Assembly: GCA_034111045.1 (NCBI GenBank)
Contig: JAWUYA010000033.1
Location: 1 to 64,000 of the forward strand
DNA length: 64,000 bases
Direction: 5' to 3'
Source: JALJPB01 sp034111045
GTDB taxonomy: Bacteria; Pseudomonadota; Gammaproteobacteria; Enterobacterales; Alteromonadaceae
The stretch's first letter is position 1. Each line of letters starts with the position of its first letter. The notes beneath the pieces are model-generated. The model made no database searches and was not told the DNA's origin. It saw only the letters and a list, made by a program, of their open reading frames with translations. This document shows, in pieces, positions 34,911 through 45,423 of the stretch. The position numbers were made by a program, and so were the translations under genes.

Positions 34911-37091
34911 TCACCTTGCTAATTGGCGTGCTTGGTGAAGTTTTTTATAACTGGCAATGAGTCTTAAGTGTTTGTCTAAACCTTCTAACTTCATGCTGGT
35001 TTTTGTTAGGCCAAAAAATTTCACGTCACCGTTAACTGAGCCAACCACATTATCCATTGTCTCTTTACCAAACATTCGATTAAAGTTATTGATAAAGTGC
35101 TCAAGTGCTAAGTCCTCGTCCAAGGTAACTTCAAGTACTGCATGGACCGCTTGATAGAACAAACCGCGCTCTACTGTATTGTCGTTGTATTGTAAAAATT
35201 CACCCACCAAGTCTATCGCCTCTTCAAGTGAGCCTAGAGCAAGATAAATAAGGATTTTCAGCTCAAGAATGGTCAACTGTCCCCAAACAGTATTTTCATC
35301 AAACTCAATACCTATTAGACTGATAATATCGGTATAATTATCAAGCTGGCTTTCTTCTAGACGCTCCACTAAACTAACTAAAGCCTCATCACTCAGGCGG
35401 TGAATATTGAGGATATCTTCACGATAGTTCAACGCTTTATTGGTATTATCCCAAATAAGGTCTTCCACTGGATACACTTCGGAATATTCGGGTACTAAAA
35501 TACGACAGGCAATTGCACCCAGCTCATCAAATACTGCTATATAGGCTTCTTTACCTAACGTTTTCAAAATAGCGAATAAGCCTTCACACTCCTGTTCATT
35601 GGTGCCAGAAAAATCCCACTCAGTAAACTGATAATCATAATTAGTACTAAAGAAACGCCATGAAATCACCCCTGTTGAGTCAATAAAGTGCTCAACAAAG
35701 TTTTCTGGCTCAGCTACTGCCATGCTATTAAAGGTTGGTCTTGGCACATCATTTAACCCTTCAAAGCTACGACCTTGTAATAGCTCGGTTAAACTTCGCT
35801 CAAGTGCTACTTCAAAACTCGGATGAGCGCCGAAGGAGGCAAATACCCCTCCTGTTTTTGGGTTCATTAACGTGACACATATCACGGGGAATTGACCACC
35901 TAACGAAGCGTCTTTAACCACCACAGGAAAGCCTTGTTCTTCGAGCCCTTTAATACCAGCCACTATGTTTGGGTATTTTGCTAATACTTGCTGTGGTACA
36001 TCGGGCAAGATGATTTCTTGTTCGATAATTTGCTTTTTTATCGCACGTTCAAAAATTTCAGATAAACATTGCACTTGCGCTTCTTGCAAGTTATTGCCTG
36101 CGCTCATGCCATTACTTAAAAACAAATTTTCAATTAAGTTTGAAGGAAAATAAACGGTTTCGCCGTCTGAGTGACGTTTATAAGGAATGGTGCAGATACC
36201 ACGGTTAATATTACCCGAGTTAGTATCAATCAGGTTTGAGCTGCGTAACTCCTCTTCAGGGTTATATATCGCTAAACAATAGTCATCTAAAATGCCTTCA
36301 GGGAGTGCATCATCTATTCCCGGTTGAAACCATTTTTCATTAGGGTAATGAACAAAGTCGCTATTAGCAATATCTTGACCAAAAAACTGATCGTTGTAAA
36401 AGAAGTTACAGTTTAATCGTTCAATAAACTCACCTAAGGCAGAGCAAAGCGCGCTCTCTTTAGTTGCCCCTTTGCCATTGGTAAAACACAAAGGAGAGGC
36501 CGCATCGCGAATATGCAGTGACCAAACATTAGGCACAATATTTCGCCAAGAAGAAATTTCGATTTTCATGCCAAGATCGGCCAAAATCGCCGTCATGTTA
36601 GTTATGGTTTTTTCTAGCGGTAAATCTTTACCTACAATATAAGTACTCGTATCGGCTGCTGTCTGCCCTATTAACATGGCTTGGGCATCTTCTTCTAGGT
36701 TTGCAACCGCCTCAACTCTAAACTCAGGTCCGGTTTGTACCACTTTTTTAACAGTGCAGCGATCAATTGATCTTAAAATACCCTGGCGGTCTTTATCTGA
36801 AATACTGTCAGGCATCTCAACCTGAATTTGAAAAACTTGGTTATAACGATTATCGGGATCAACAATATTGTTCTGAGATAACCTGATATTGTCAGTTGGA
36901 ATAGTGCGAGAAGCACAATAGACTTTAACAAAATAAGCAGCACAAAGTGCAGATGACGCCAAAAAATAATCAAAAGGTCCGGGTGCTGAACCATCGCCTT
37001 TATAACGAACAGGTTGATCGGCAATCACACTAAAATCATCAAACTTAGCTTCTAGTCTGAGGTTGTCGAGAAAGTTAACTTTGATTTCCAT
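34911..37091 (-). CDS. ycaO: OsmC domain / YcaO domain fusion protein
   Basis: 726 residues. Residues 1 to about 140 form an OsmC-like domain (NLRLEAKFDDF, GPFDYFLASSALCAAYFVKVYC, with Cys). From about 155 to the end it aligns by eye with E. coli YcaO (586 residues): SWRNIVPNVWSLHIRDA, FTNGKGATKESALCSALGE, FVHYPNEKWF, NGMSAGNNLQEAQVQCLSE, TELLQGR. The Glu-rich ATP-binding segments of the YcaO fold (SALGEFIERLN; LSEIFERA) are present. E. coli YcaO has been linked to RimO-dependent methylthiolation of ribosomal protein S12. No thiazole/oxazole peptide or partner cyclodehydratase gene lies nearby, so natural-product synthesis is unlikely. The OsmC fusion suggests handling of a thiol or persulfide donor; that is inference. 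Confidence 0.9.
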   Translation of the reverse strand: MEIKVNFLDNLRLEAKFDDFSVIADQPVRYKGDGSAPGPFDYFLASSALCAAYFVKVYCASRTIPTDNIRLSQNNIVDPDNRYNQVFQIQVEMPDSISDKDRQGILRSIDRCTVKKVVQTGPEFRVEAVANLEEDAQAMLIGQTAADTSTYIVGKDLPLEKTITNMTAILADLGMKIEISSWRNIVPNVWSLHIRDAASPLCFTNGKGATKESALCSALGEFIERLNCNFFYNDQFFGQDIANSDFVHYPNEKWFQPGIDDALPEGILDDYCLAIYNPEEELRSSNLIDTNSGNINRGICTIPYKRHSDGETVYFPSNLIENLFLSNGMSAGNNLQEAQVQCLSEIFERAIKKQIIEQEIILPDVPQQVLAKYPNIVAGIKGLEEQGFPVVVKDASLGGQFPVICVTLMNPKTGGVFASFGAHPSFEVALERSLTELLQGRSFEGLNDVPRPTFNSMAVAEPENFVEHFIDSTGVISWRFFSTNYDYQFTEWDFSGTNEQECEGLFAILKTLGKEAYIAVFDELGAIACRILVPEYSEVYPVEDLIWDNTNKALNYREDILNIHRLSDEALVSLVERLEESQLDNYTDIISLIGIEFDENTVWGQLTILELKILIYLALGSLEEAIDLVGEFLQYNDNTVERGLFYQAVHAVLEVTLDEDLALEHFINNFNRMFGKETMDNVVGSVNGDVKFFGLTKTSMKLEGLDKHLRLIASYKKLHQARQLAR

Positions 37092-37282
37092 TGAATTTTT
37101 CCAGAGTTATAGGTTGAAATCGGCAGCGTTACAGACCTTATACTTTAGGTGTAAGCAGCTGCCTATCGGCTAAGGGATCTTACCATAAGTAATTATCTTT
37201 TTTTTCGAAGCAATAGTCTTGGGAAAACTTAAAAAATTGGTGAAATAGCTATTTAAAGCTATGGGTTGACCTTTGGTAATAT

Positions 37283-40033
37283 TTACAATTCTTGCAAGCA
37301 TTGTTTTAACTCTTCAAAATTAATAGGTTTAGCTAAGTGCCGATTAAAGCCTACTTTACTTGCTCTTTCTCTGCTTAAGATATCAACATCGGCGGTTAAC
37401 GCAATAATACTTATTCGGTTATATTGAGGCATTGACCGTATGATCTTAGTTGCCTCGTAACCGTCGAGTATCGGCATTTGACAATCCATCAAAATAACAT
37501 CATATTTTTTTTGTTGTACTTGCTCTATCGCAAGCTCTCCATTTTCAACAATATCGGCTTTAATCCCTAATTTCTTTAATACCAGCTCAATCAACTTTTG
37601 ATTAACTCGATTATCTTCAGCTACTAAAACTGATAAATGTTCAACCCCTTGTAAACGATTCATTTTTGTACTGACTACCAAAGAACTATTCGGTTTTTCA
37701 CTTGATATATCTAAGGTACAAGTAAAAGTAAATGTAGAGCCCAAACCTAGCTCACTCGTTATAGTAATATCACCATTCATTAATTTACTGAACTCTTTTG
37801 AAATAGCTAAGCCTAAACCTGTACCGCCAAAATCACGTGAAGTAGATGCATCTTCTTGAACAAAAGGATGAAATATTTTATCAATATTTTCTGGCGCAAT
37901 ACCAATTCCGGTATCCAATATTGCAATTTGTATCCTAGCCTGCTTATCATCAACGTCAATTAAATTGGCAATCAAAGATACTTTCCCTACTGGGGTAAAT
38001 TTAACGGCATTACTACACAAATTCATTAAAATTTGTTCAAAGCGAATTTGGTCACCTTTAAAGTACAAGTCATCCGGTAAGTTATCTTGTATTTGCCAAG
38101 TGAGCTGCTTATTTTTAGCGCTACTTTCAAGTATCATCGCTATTCGGCGGATAGAGTCATGCACGTCAAAAACATCATAATTTAACGCTACTTTTTGCGA
38201 TTCTATTTTTGAAATATCAAGAATGTCATTGACAATATGAAGTAACAACTCAGAAGAAACATCTATCCTATTGAGATATGACTTAATTTTATTGATATCT
38301 TCAGACTGTTTCGCTAATTGAGCAAATCCTATTACCGCGTTCATTGGTGTACGTATTTCATGACTCATATTCGCCAAGAATTGACTTTTAGCTTGGTTCG
38401 CTTTATTCGCTTTATTCATGGCGCTATTTAATGATTTTGTTTTCTTTTTGACTTCGTTATCAAGAGCTAACTGACGATTATTCATCAAAAGTAATAGCAT
38501 CATGATGGTAGTCACAATAGAGACTTGTAATAAAAAAAAGATTAAATAATCCTGATTTTTTTTATCTACCACATACTCATCATTGACTAACAAGTTGATT
38601 TTCCACGTTTGTCCCGCAATGTTAAAAACTTGTGATATATGCGCTGGGTTTTTTTGTATGATCAGTTTATTGGTACCTGTATTTGATGAAAAATTGTTGA
38701 CTTGACCTTGCTCTAAAAACTCATAGAAAAACAACTGTCTTTGCTGTTCGTCAATAGCAACTTTTAATATCTGGTTAACTAAAAAAACCCCGGTGGCAAA
38801 GCCACTTATCCGTTTAACTTTTTCACCTGACTGACCAATTGTTTGTTCAAAAACAGGAAAAAACAATAAAAAAGCGGGTTCAGGTTGCTCAGACTGAACC
38901 AACTGAATAATTGGCGTTGCCTTAGGTTGAGAATTAGTCAATGCGTCTGACAATGTTTGTTTTCGAGAAGCGTTTGAGTAAACGTTAAACCCTATCGCTT
39001 TTTCATTTTTTTTCACTGGTGAAATAAATTTAACATAAATAATAGGATCATTACTTTCGAGTGAACTGCCGGTAATAACTACTGATTTTGAGTATGTATT
39101 GCTAAGTTGAGCTTCATGGGCTCGTTTTTGTTCAGCGTAAATTAAAGGATTCCATGACATGGCTTTTACACTAGGCTGTAACGCTATTTTTTTATCAACA
39201 TAAAACTCAAAATTTTCATGGGTCAAATGAGGGTGCTCTTGGATATAGCTAGCTAACTCGCTAAGTTGATACAGGCTAATATTTAATTGACGATGAATAC
39301 CGTTCTCAATTACCCCAACTTCTTTCTTGATTAATTGCTCGGTATTAACATTTGAAGAGACTACAAAAAACCAAGTCATAGTGGTTACAATAATGAAGAG
39401 TACCGTAACAGAATAGGCAATAATGACACGCGCTTTTTTTTGTTGAACATCTAACCGTTTATAAGTTAATAAACAGAGCAAAAATGGTACCGTTAAAAGC
39501 ACGCCGAGTGAATCGCCAAGCCACCAATAAATTACATTTAACCAATAATAGTCAATACTATATGAAGGGTTAAATATACTCAGTGAGTAAACGCCAATAC
39601 TGGCAGAGATTACATTAGTAAAGATACCGACAATAAAAATAAAATAGACCGTTTTGACATTGTCCCATTCATTTATGGGGTTACCTAACCAATAACGGAG
39701 TAATGCACTACCAACGATCGCTTGTAGCGTTGCACCTGTAGCGATTATAATATTTTTTAATCCAGCACTCGATAAAACAGAGCTCAATTCAAGGTTAGGA
39801 ATTACAGAAAAGTTAAAGATAAGAGAGGCAATAAATACCGCAGGAAAAAAACGCCACCACCAAATATAACACCCGACAAGCGCAATACCTGCGGGGATCC
39901 ACACCGGCACAATTTGCGACTGAAAAGAAATTTTTGATAGAACAATACCACTTAAAAAGTAGCCAACAAAAAAAATAAAAAACAGTGTTTTTGTCGTTTT
40001 TATCGGGCTATTTTCATTCTGTTCATTCTGCAT
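37283..40033 (-). CDS. Hybrid sensor histidine kinase (MASE1-CHASE-HisKA-HATPase-REC)
   Basis: 916 residues. N-terminal hydrophobic MASE1-like region (about 10-225, eight or so membrane segments). A periplasmic CHASE-like domain (about 255-450) is closed by a membrane segment near 490-510. A coiled linker (KKKTKSLNSAMNKANKANQAK) and HisKA with the phospho-acceptor His in MSHEIRTPMNAVIGFA (about 557) follow. HATPase_c carries NLCSNAVKFTP, DTGIGI and GGTGLGLAIS. A C-terminal receiver domain has Asp in VILMDCQMPILDGYEA (about 848). Autophosphorylation and internal phosphorelay look intact. No HPt or response regulator gene is adjacent, so the output is unknown. Confidence 0.92.
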   Translation of the reverse strand: MQNEQNENSPIKTTKTLFFIFFVGYFLSGIVLSKISFQSQIVPVWIPAGIALVGCYIWWWRFFPAVFIASLIFNFSVIPNLELSSVLSSAGLKNIIIATGATLQAIVGSALLRYWLGNPINEWDNVKTVYFIFIVGIFTNVISASIGVYSLSIFNPSYSIDYYWLNVIYWWLGDSLGVLLTVPFLLCLLTYKRLDVQQKKARVIIAYSVTVLFIIVTTMTWFFVVSSNVNTEQLIKKEVGVIENGIHRQLNISLYQLSELASYIQEHPHLTHENFEFYVDKKIALQPSVKAMSWNPLIYAEQKRAHEAQLSNTYSKSVVITGSSLESNDPIIYVKFISPVKKNEKAIGFNVYSNASRKQTLSDALTNSQPKATPIIQLVQSEQPEPAFLLFFPVFEQTIGQSGEKVKRISGFATGVFLVNQILKVAIDEQQRQLFFYEFLEQGQVNNFSSNTGTNKLIIQKNPAHISQVFNIAGQTWKINLLVNDEYVVDKKNQDYLIFFLLQVSIVTTIMMLLLLMNNRQLALDNEVKKKTKSLNSAMNKANKANQAKSQFLANMSHEIRTPMNAVIGFAQLAKQSEDINKIKSYLNRIDVSSELLLHIVNDILDISKIESQKVALNYDVFDVHDSIRRIAMILESSAKNKQLTWQIQDNLPDDLYFKGDQIRFEQILMNLCSNAVKFTPVGKVSLIANLIDVDDKQARIQIAILDTGIGIAPENIDKIFHPFVQEDASTSRDFGGTGLGLAISKEFSKLMNGDITITSELGLGSTFTFTCTLDISSEKPNSSLVVSTKMNRLQGVEHLSVLVAEDNRVNQKLIELVLKKLGIKADIVENGELAIEQVQQKKYDVILMDCQMPILDGYEATKIIRSMPQYNRISIIALTADVDILSRERASKVGFNRHLAKPINFEELKQCLQEL

Positions 40034-40297
40034 TATTGCTAGCCTACTACAATGGCAATCATTATGATTTTCCGGTTGATTTTACACCAAATTTGGTTCA
40101 AAAAGGGCAACTGACCCCAAATAAAATAAAAACAGTCATACTGTTGCAGGCTGTGTTTGCTAATAGGATAAATAGTTCCTCTTAAAACAGTAGATGAAGT
40201 TAAAAAACTCGCACTGTACATCTGAGATGATCTAATGCTGCAGGCTCATTATCATCAACCCTTAAAGACAAAACTATTTTTAACAAAGAGCAATCAA

Positions 40298-42094
40298 CTA
40301 GCGACTAGCGGTAATATACCTGTCTATTTCTGCTTCTACCATAGTCAAAGGTAATGCGCCATTACCTAATAACGCATCATGAAAGCTTTTAATATCAAAT
40401 TTATCGCCCAATATATTCTCAGCTTTATGTCTTAACTTCCAAATCGCTAGCTCACCTAATTTATATGAAAGCGCCTGCCCTGGCCAAGAGATGTAACGGT
40501 CTATTTCTGCTCTAACATTGGCTTGAGACAAAGAGGTATTACTCGCAAGAAAATCTAAGCCTTGTTGTCTACTCCATCCCATGGCATGTATGCCGGTATC
40601 AATAACTAATCGGCAAGCACGCCACATTTCATAACTGAGTCGTCCAAAATTGTCATAAGGGGTATCGTAGAGTCCCATTTCAACCCCTAATTTTTCAGCG
40701 TACAAGCCCCAGCCCTCACCATAGGCACTAAAATATAAAGCCAACCTGAATTTTGGCACATTTTGCAATTCACGTGAAATAGCTGATTGATGATGATGGC
40801 CAGGCACCGCTTCATGTAAAGTTAATGCGGTTAGTTCATACAAAGGACGTTGGTTCAATTGGTAGGTGTTTAACCAATAGGCCCCACCACGGTTACCACC
40901 GACAATGGCAGGATTATATGATGCCGTGGTATAATTAGGAGCAATCTCCTTAGGCACTGGCACAACACCATAAGGAAGACGAGGCAGTTTGCCAAAAAAT
41001 TCAGGCATAACATAGTCGATACGTTTAGCAATGTAGGCCGCTTCTTTTAATAGTTCTTTAGGTGATTTTGCGTAGAATTTGGGATCTGTTCTCAGGTAAT
41101 GAATAAACGCTTCAAATGTACCATCAAAGTTAAGTGATTTTATCACCTTGGCCATTTCCGCCCGAATACGTTTGACCTCGCTAAGCCCTGTTTGATGAAT
41201 TTGTGTAGCGCTAATATTGGTTAATGTGGTGTAGGTTTTAATTTGATGGGCATAATAGGCTTTACCATTATGCATTTGTTCTGCGCCAAGTGTTTGGGTC
41301 GCTGCTTGTAAATAATCGCCACCGAAAAACTCACCAAAGGATTTAAAAGCGGGTATGGCAGATTGTGATAAAGCGCTTTTAGCAGCAAGTTTTAGCTTTG
41401 CTTGATCGTCTGCGGCTATATTCTCGCTCATTTTCAAAAACGGTTGGTATAAACTACTTTTTGTTGGATCCTCATAGACCTGAGCCTCAATAGTAGGAAG
41501 AATACCCTCAACCACTATTTTAGGTAAAGTAAAATGGGTGTTAATACCGGTGCGCATATTGGCGATATTTTCATTAAAATATCGCGGTATGTCATTTAAT
41601 CTGGCGATATAGTTTTGGTAGTCTTCAACGCTATTCATTGGCAAGCCATTGGCCATATTAAGTACCGACATAAAAAAGCTGCTGAAAGTTGTTAATGGGA
41701 TACGAGATAAATTTAGCTGATAATAGTTAATTTCCTGCTCTAATATCCACTGGAGTAATTGGTGGTTAATACGGTTTTGCGCCGTTAAGTCAGTGATGTC
41801 AATGTTGGTTAAACGGCTAAGAAATGAGGCTTCGGTGGCAAGGCGTCTATCATTATCTTGGCGGGATACCCGGTCAAGCATATGATTATAATCATTGACT
41901 CCTGCATGAGTCGCCGACATTGGGCTTTCTTTTAAAGAATAATCCCACCGCTCGGTAATAATGGCTGTTAATTGCTTATTTGCACTGACTGACCCTTGAT
42001 TGTCTGCGCTTAAAAAAGCGCTGTAAGTTAACAGTCCCCAATAGATCAACACCTGACTTATTAAGCGTATCTTTTTTACTCTAGTAGCCTTCAT
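40298..42094 (-). CDS. DUF885 family protein (putative zinc peptidase), exported
   Basis: 598 residues with an N-terminal signal-like segment (LISQVLIYWGLLTYSAFLSA). It carries the DUF885 hallmark TLHEAVPGHHHQ (about 428-438), an HExxxGHH-type zinc site, and a downstream EGWGLYAEKLGVEMG with a likely zinc-ligand Glu. The family is thought to be metallopeptidases or carboxypeptidases; no substrate is established. Probably periplasmic. It stands between an orphan kinase gene and a glutathione transferase-like gene. Confidence 0.88.
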   Translation of the reverse strand: MKATRVKKIRLISQVLIYWGLLTYSAFLSADNQGSVSANKQLTAIITERWDYSLKESPMSATHAGVNDYNHMLDRVSRQDNDRRLATEASFLSRLTNIDITDLTAQNRINHQLLQWILEQEINYYQLNLSRIPLTTFSSFFMSVLNMANGLPMNSVEDYQNYIARLNDIPRYFNENIANMRTGINTHFTLPKIVVEGILPTIEAQVYEDPTKSSLYQPFLKMSENIAADDQAKLKLAAKSALSQSAIPAFKSFGEFFGGDYLQAATQTLGAEQMHNGKAYYAHQIKTYTTLTNISATQIHQTGLSEVKRIRAEMAKVIKSLNFDGTFEAFIHYLRTDPKFYAKSPKELLKEAAYIAKRIDYVMPEFFGKLPRLPYGVVPVPKEIAPNYTTASYNPAIVGGNRGGAYWLNTYQLNQRPLYELTALTLHEAVPGHHHQSAISRELQNVPKFRLALYFSAYGEGWGLYAEKLGVEMGLYDTPYDNFGRLSYEMWRACRLVIDTGIHAMGWSRQQGLDFLASNTSLSQANVRAEIDRYISWPGQALSYKLGELAIWKLRHKAENILGDKFDIKSFHDALLGNGALPLTMVEAEIDRYITASR

Positions 42095-42159
42095 TATTAT
42101 CCTGTTTTGTAACGTATTTATTGACCATTAATAGCTATATGACTATAGCGTTTAAGCTT

Positions 42160-42831
42160 TCACTGGCTGTTCCCACCAAATAAAATCTGCTCTTTCTTGT
42201 TTAACCACAAGGGGTATTTGGCCATAACTTTAGTAAACATTACGCTTTGTAAATAGTTAGTTAACCATTGTCTTACCCTTGGATAAGGTGATTGTAAGTA
42301 CCATTGACGCTCTACTCGTGCAAATTGCCGAATAAAAGGCAATAAAGCAATGTCAGCTAAACTCTCTTTGTCTGAGAATAAAAACAAGTGTTGAGTTAAA
42401 CGTTGTTCTAATTGTTTGATGTAAAATTCACAAGCTGTTCGATAGTGTTCGATGTTGTCTTCTTTATAGCGTTTAGTACACTTGTATTGCTCTAAACAAG
42501 CTTTGAACTTACCATCAAATTCATTAATTAACAACAACATACTAGCAAGAACGCTTTCTTTTTCATTGTCCATCTGCCGATGCAGTAGATCATCAGGGTC
42601 TGTTTCTCGAAGCGCCCATAACATCACGTCTAAACTTTCATCAACAACTGCACCATTATTTAGCACTAACACCGGTACAGTAGCCTTTGGTGAAGCAATT
42701 AGCATTTCCCTAGGCTTATCAGATAACACCAAATCTCGTAACCATACCGTTTGTTTTGCTTTATAAATGGCAATTCTGGCGCGCATAGCATAAGGACAAT
42801 TCCTTAATGAATAAAGAATAGCTAGCGCCAT
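42160..42831 (-). CDS. Glutathione S-transferase-like protein
   Basis: About 223 residues. I chose the ATG at 42831, which has GAGGG seven bases upstream, over one eleven codons earlier. The N-terminal thioredoxin fold has LYSLRNCPYAMRARIAIYKAK (Cys in the CPYA motif, as in omega/glutaredoxin-like GSTs) and KATVPVLVLNNGAVVDESLDVM (cis-Pro and the ES glutathione-binding pair). An all-alpha C-terminal domain follows. Likely a cytosolic glutathione-dependent thiol transferase. Substrate unknown. Confidence 0.85.
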   Translation of the reverse strand: MALAILYSLRNCPYAMRARIAIYKAKQTVWLRDLVLSDKPREMLIASPKATVPVLVLNNGAVVDESLDVMLWALRETDPDDLLHRQMDNEKESVLASMLLLINEFDGKFKACLEQYKCTKRYKEDNIEHYRTACEFYIKQLEQRLTQHLFLFSDKESLADIALLPFIRQFARVERQWYLQSPYPRVRQWLTNYLQSVMFTKVMAKYPLWLNKKEQILFGGNSQ

Positions 42832-43012
42832 TACTTCACCCTCTTTATTATTGTTTTTATTCATTATTTCTTATATCCCAAGGCGAGAATAATGACTAGG
42901 TCATATTATTACGACAATTATGCTACTTTAACGGTATTCATTAGCTAAATATATGGGTAAAATCTTTCCTTTAAAAATTTAACTGCCTAGTTTATTGGCT
43001 AAAGTTGTATAA

Positions 43013-45322
43013 ATGAGTAATAAAATTGAATTATTAGCCCCCGGTGGTGATGTAGAGGCAATAAAAGCAGCTATTATTGCTGGCGCAGATGCTGTTTATT
43101 GTGGTTTAGATACCTTTAATGCTCGAAATCGTGCAACTAATATTTCATTTGATCAACTCTGCGGTATTATTCGACTTGCCCATCAGTACCAATGCCAAAT
43201 ATTTTTAACCTTAAATATTGTGATATTAGAACGTGAATTTAAGTCTCTGGCCAAGTTATTAAGTCAGTTGGTAAACACCACCCTTGATGGTGTTATTGTG
43301 CAAGACTTAGGACTGGTTTATTTGCTGAAGAAGCACTTCCCCACGTTAGATGTTCATGCATCCACTCAATTAACTACTCATAACATTGGCCAAATTCCGT
43401 TCTTAAAAAAGCTAGGCGTTTCTCGCGTTAACTTATCTAGAGAAATGAATTTAAGAGAAATAACGACTATTGCCGCAGTTGCCCACGATCAAAACGTGCT
43501 GACTGAAGTGTTTGTTCATGGCTCCCTTTGTGTTGCTTTTTCAGGTCTATGTTATTCAACATCTGCTAGTGTCGGCAACTCGGGCAACCGAGGTCGGTGT
43601 AGTCAAGCTTGTCGCGAAGAATATGAAACCACAGCAACAGGTAATAATTTCCCCCTTAATATCAAAGACAATTCAGCATTTTTCGATTTACCCGCATTAA
43701 TTGATGCTGGCGTTCATTCGTTTAAAATTGAAGGCCGGATTAAAGGCGCTAATTATGTTCATACCGTGGTCGACAGTTTTCGCAAACAAATTGATGGTTT
43801 TCTGGCAACTGGCGAATTACTTGAAGATGGTGAGCGATTATATAAAGTGTTTAATCGTGATTTAACCAATGCTTTTTTAACCGGCGATTTAAATCAGTCA
43901 ATGTTTATTGAAAATCCTCGTGATAATTCAAAAAATCACGCAATTGAACAGAGTAATGCTATTTCTGTGGTTCAAATTCACGAAGTTGAACAGCAACTTA
44001 GTGATGATAAATCGCAAATCAACATAACTGTACAGGAAAAAACCAAGCATTTGAGTATAGAAAAGCGCCCGCTATCCTTAACGTTTAGTGGCGAGGTTAA
44101 TAGCCCATTAACAGTCAAAATAAGCACTCAAGACTTCCTCGCGGGGCAAACAACAGAGGAAGATAAAACTTATATTATTCATTCAACTAGCACGCTGAAG
44201 ATCAGTGAAAAAAGTTGTTTAGATAAAAAGGCCATTGAAAAACGTTTTAAAAGCTTCAATAATAGCCTGTTCAACTTAACTCAATTGAACATTGACGCAT
44301 TACCACTGGGCCTATCCATTCCATTTAAAGAATTAACCACGCTAAAAAATAAAATAGCATCTTTACTCAATAACAACAGAGCAATATTACCTGAAATTGA
44401 GTTACCTAAACTGGTTCATCATCACAAAAACTTAGCCTCTGCACCAGATAAGACAAACCCTAAAGCCAAATTATCACTATTGATTTGTGATGAAGCCGAT
44501 ATACACCTAACCAGTATCACCGATGCTGACATTTACTTTAAGCTGCCCGATGCCTACAAACGTGGTTGTACTAAATATGTTGGTTTTTTCAAGGAAAATC
44601 CCCAATTAATCCCGTGGTTTCCTGCCGTATTAATTGGCAAAGACTTTGATGCGGCTTTAACTATATTAGAACAAGTAAAGCCTGCGCTAATTGTTACTAA
44701 TAATACCGGCATTGCCAACAGAGCATATGAACTTGGCATAAAATGGATAGCAGGACCGTTTTTAAATACCACTAACTCTTACGCGTTATTGGCAATGAAA
44801 GAATCATTTGATTGTGCTGGTGCCTTTATTTCAAATGAAATAAACCTTCAACAAATGAAAACTATTGCTCGACCTGAAAACTTCAAGATGTTCTACAGCA
44901 TTTACCACCCTATTTTATTAATGACCAGTAGACAGTGTTTTTTCCAACAAAGTGTAGGGTGTGACAAGCCACGTATTGATAATGGCTGTATGCTTTCTTG
45001 TGATAAGTCTACGAGCATTACCAATCTTAAAGGGGTTTCATTTGCCATCGATAAACAAAAGGCGGGTTACCCAAGTATTTATAATGATGATCAATTTTTG
45101 AATATGGAAATTGTCAGTGACCTTGCCCAGTTATATGATGGCTTTATGATCGACTTAACCAATATCGGCGCTGGCGATAAAAAATCACCTGATAAAATAG
45201 TCCTTATTAAGCAATTTGAACAATTACTCAATGGTGAATTAGCACACCAACTCGATATACAAACCACACTCAATAAACTAGTACCAGAGTCTACCCATGT
45301 GCAATACCATAATGGCCTGTAA
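43013..45322 (+). CDS. Peptidase U32 family protein, RlhA-like
   Basis: 769 residues. It begins with the family opening ELLAPGGDVEAIKAAIIAGADAVYCG and contains the U32 signature EVFVHGSLCVAFSGLCYS near 165, then GNRGRCSQACREEY and FKIEGRIKG. Despite the name, this family mainly acts in RNA modification: RlhA hydroxylates C2501 of 23S rRNA, and TrhP and UbiU/V are relatives. Length is above E. coli RlhA (653). The extra C-terminal 200 residues hold further Cys (FFQQSVGCDKPRIDNGCMLSC) that could bind an iron-sulfur cluster. The 23S hydroxylase is the leading guess, not a certainty. Confidence 0.8.
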   Translation: MSNKIELLAPGGDVEAIKAAIIAGADAVYCGLDTFNARNRATNISFDQLCGIIRLAHQYQCQIFLTLNIVILEREFKSLAKLLSQLVNTTLDGVIVQDLGLVYLLKKHFPTLDVHASTQLTTHNIGQIPFLKKLGVSRVNLSREMNLREITTIAAVAHDQNVLTEVFVHGSLCVAFSGLCYSTSASVGNSGNRGRCSQACREEYETTATGNNFPLNIKDNSAFFDLPALIDAGVHSFKIEGRIKGANYVHTVVDSFRKQIDGFLATGELLEDGERLYKVFNRDLTNAFLTGDLNQSMFIENPRDNSKNHAIEQSNAISVVQIHEVEQQLSDDKSQINITVQEKTKHLSIEKRPLSLTFSGEVNSPLTVKISTQDFLAGQTTEEDKTYIIHSTSTLKISEKSCLDKKAIEKRFKSFNNSLFNLTQLNIDALPLGLSIPFKELTTLKNKIASLLNNNRAILPEIELPKLVHHHKNLASAPDKTNPKAKLSLLICDEADIHLTSITDADIYFKLPDAYKRGCTKYVGFFKENPQLIPWFPAVLIGKDFDAALTILEQVKPALIVTNNTGIANRAYELGIKWIAGPFLNTTNSYALLAMKESFDCAGAFISNEINLQQMKTIARPENFKMFYSIYHPILLMTSRQCFFQQSVGCDKPRIDNGCMLSCDKSTSITNLKGVSFAIDKQKAGYPSIYNDDQFLNMEIVSDLAQLYDGFMIDLTNIGAGDKKSPDKIVLIKQFEQLLNGELAHQLDIQTTLNKLVPESTHVQYHNGL

Positions 45323-45423
45323 CTTAATGAATGAGATAAAAATTATAAAGATAACTTTATGTTAGCTTAACCAAATGGATAAGGGTGAGGTGTCATCACC
45401 CTACTATCAATAATAAATAACTT

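Noticed and set aside
34911..37091. YcaO domain as sign of a thiazole/oxazole-modified peptide cluster
   Set aside because: No precursor peptide, cyclodehydratase partner, dehydrogenase or exporter nearby, and it matches the E. coli YcaO type.
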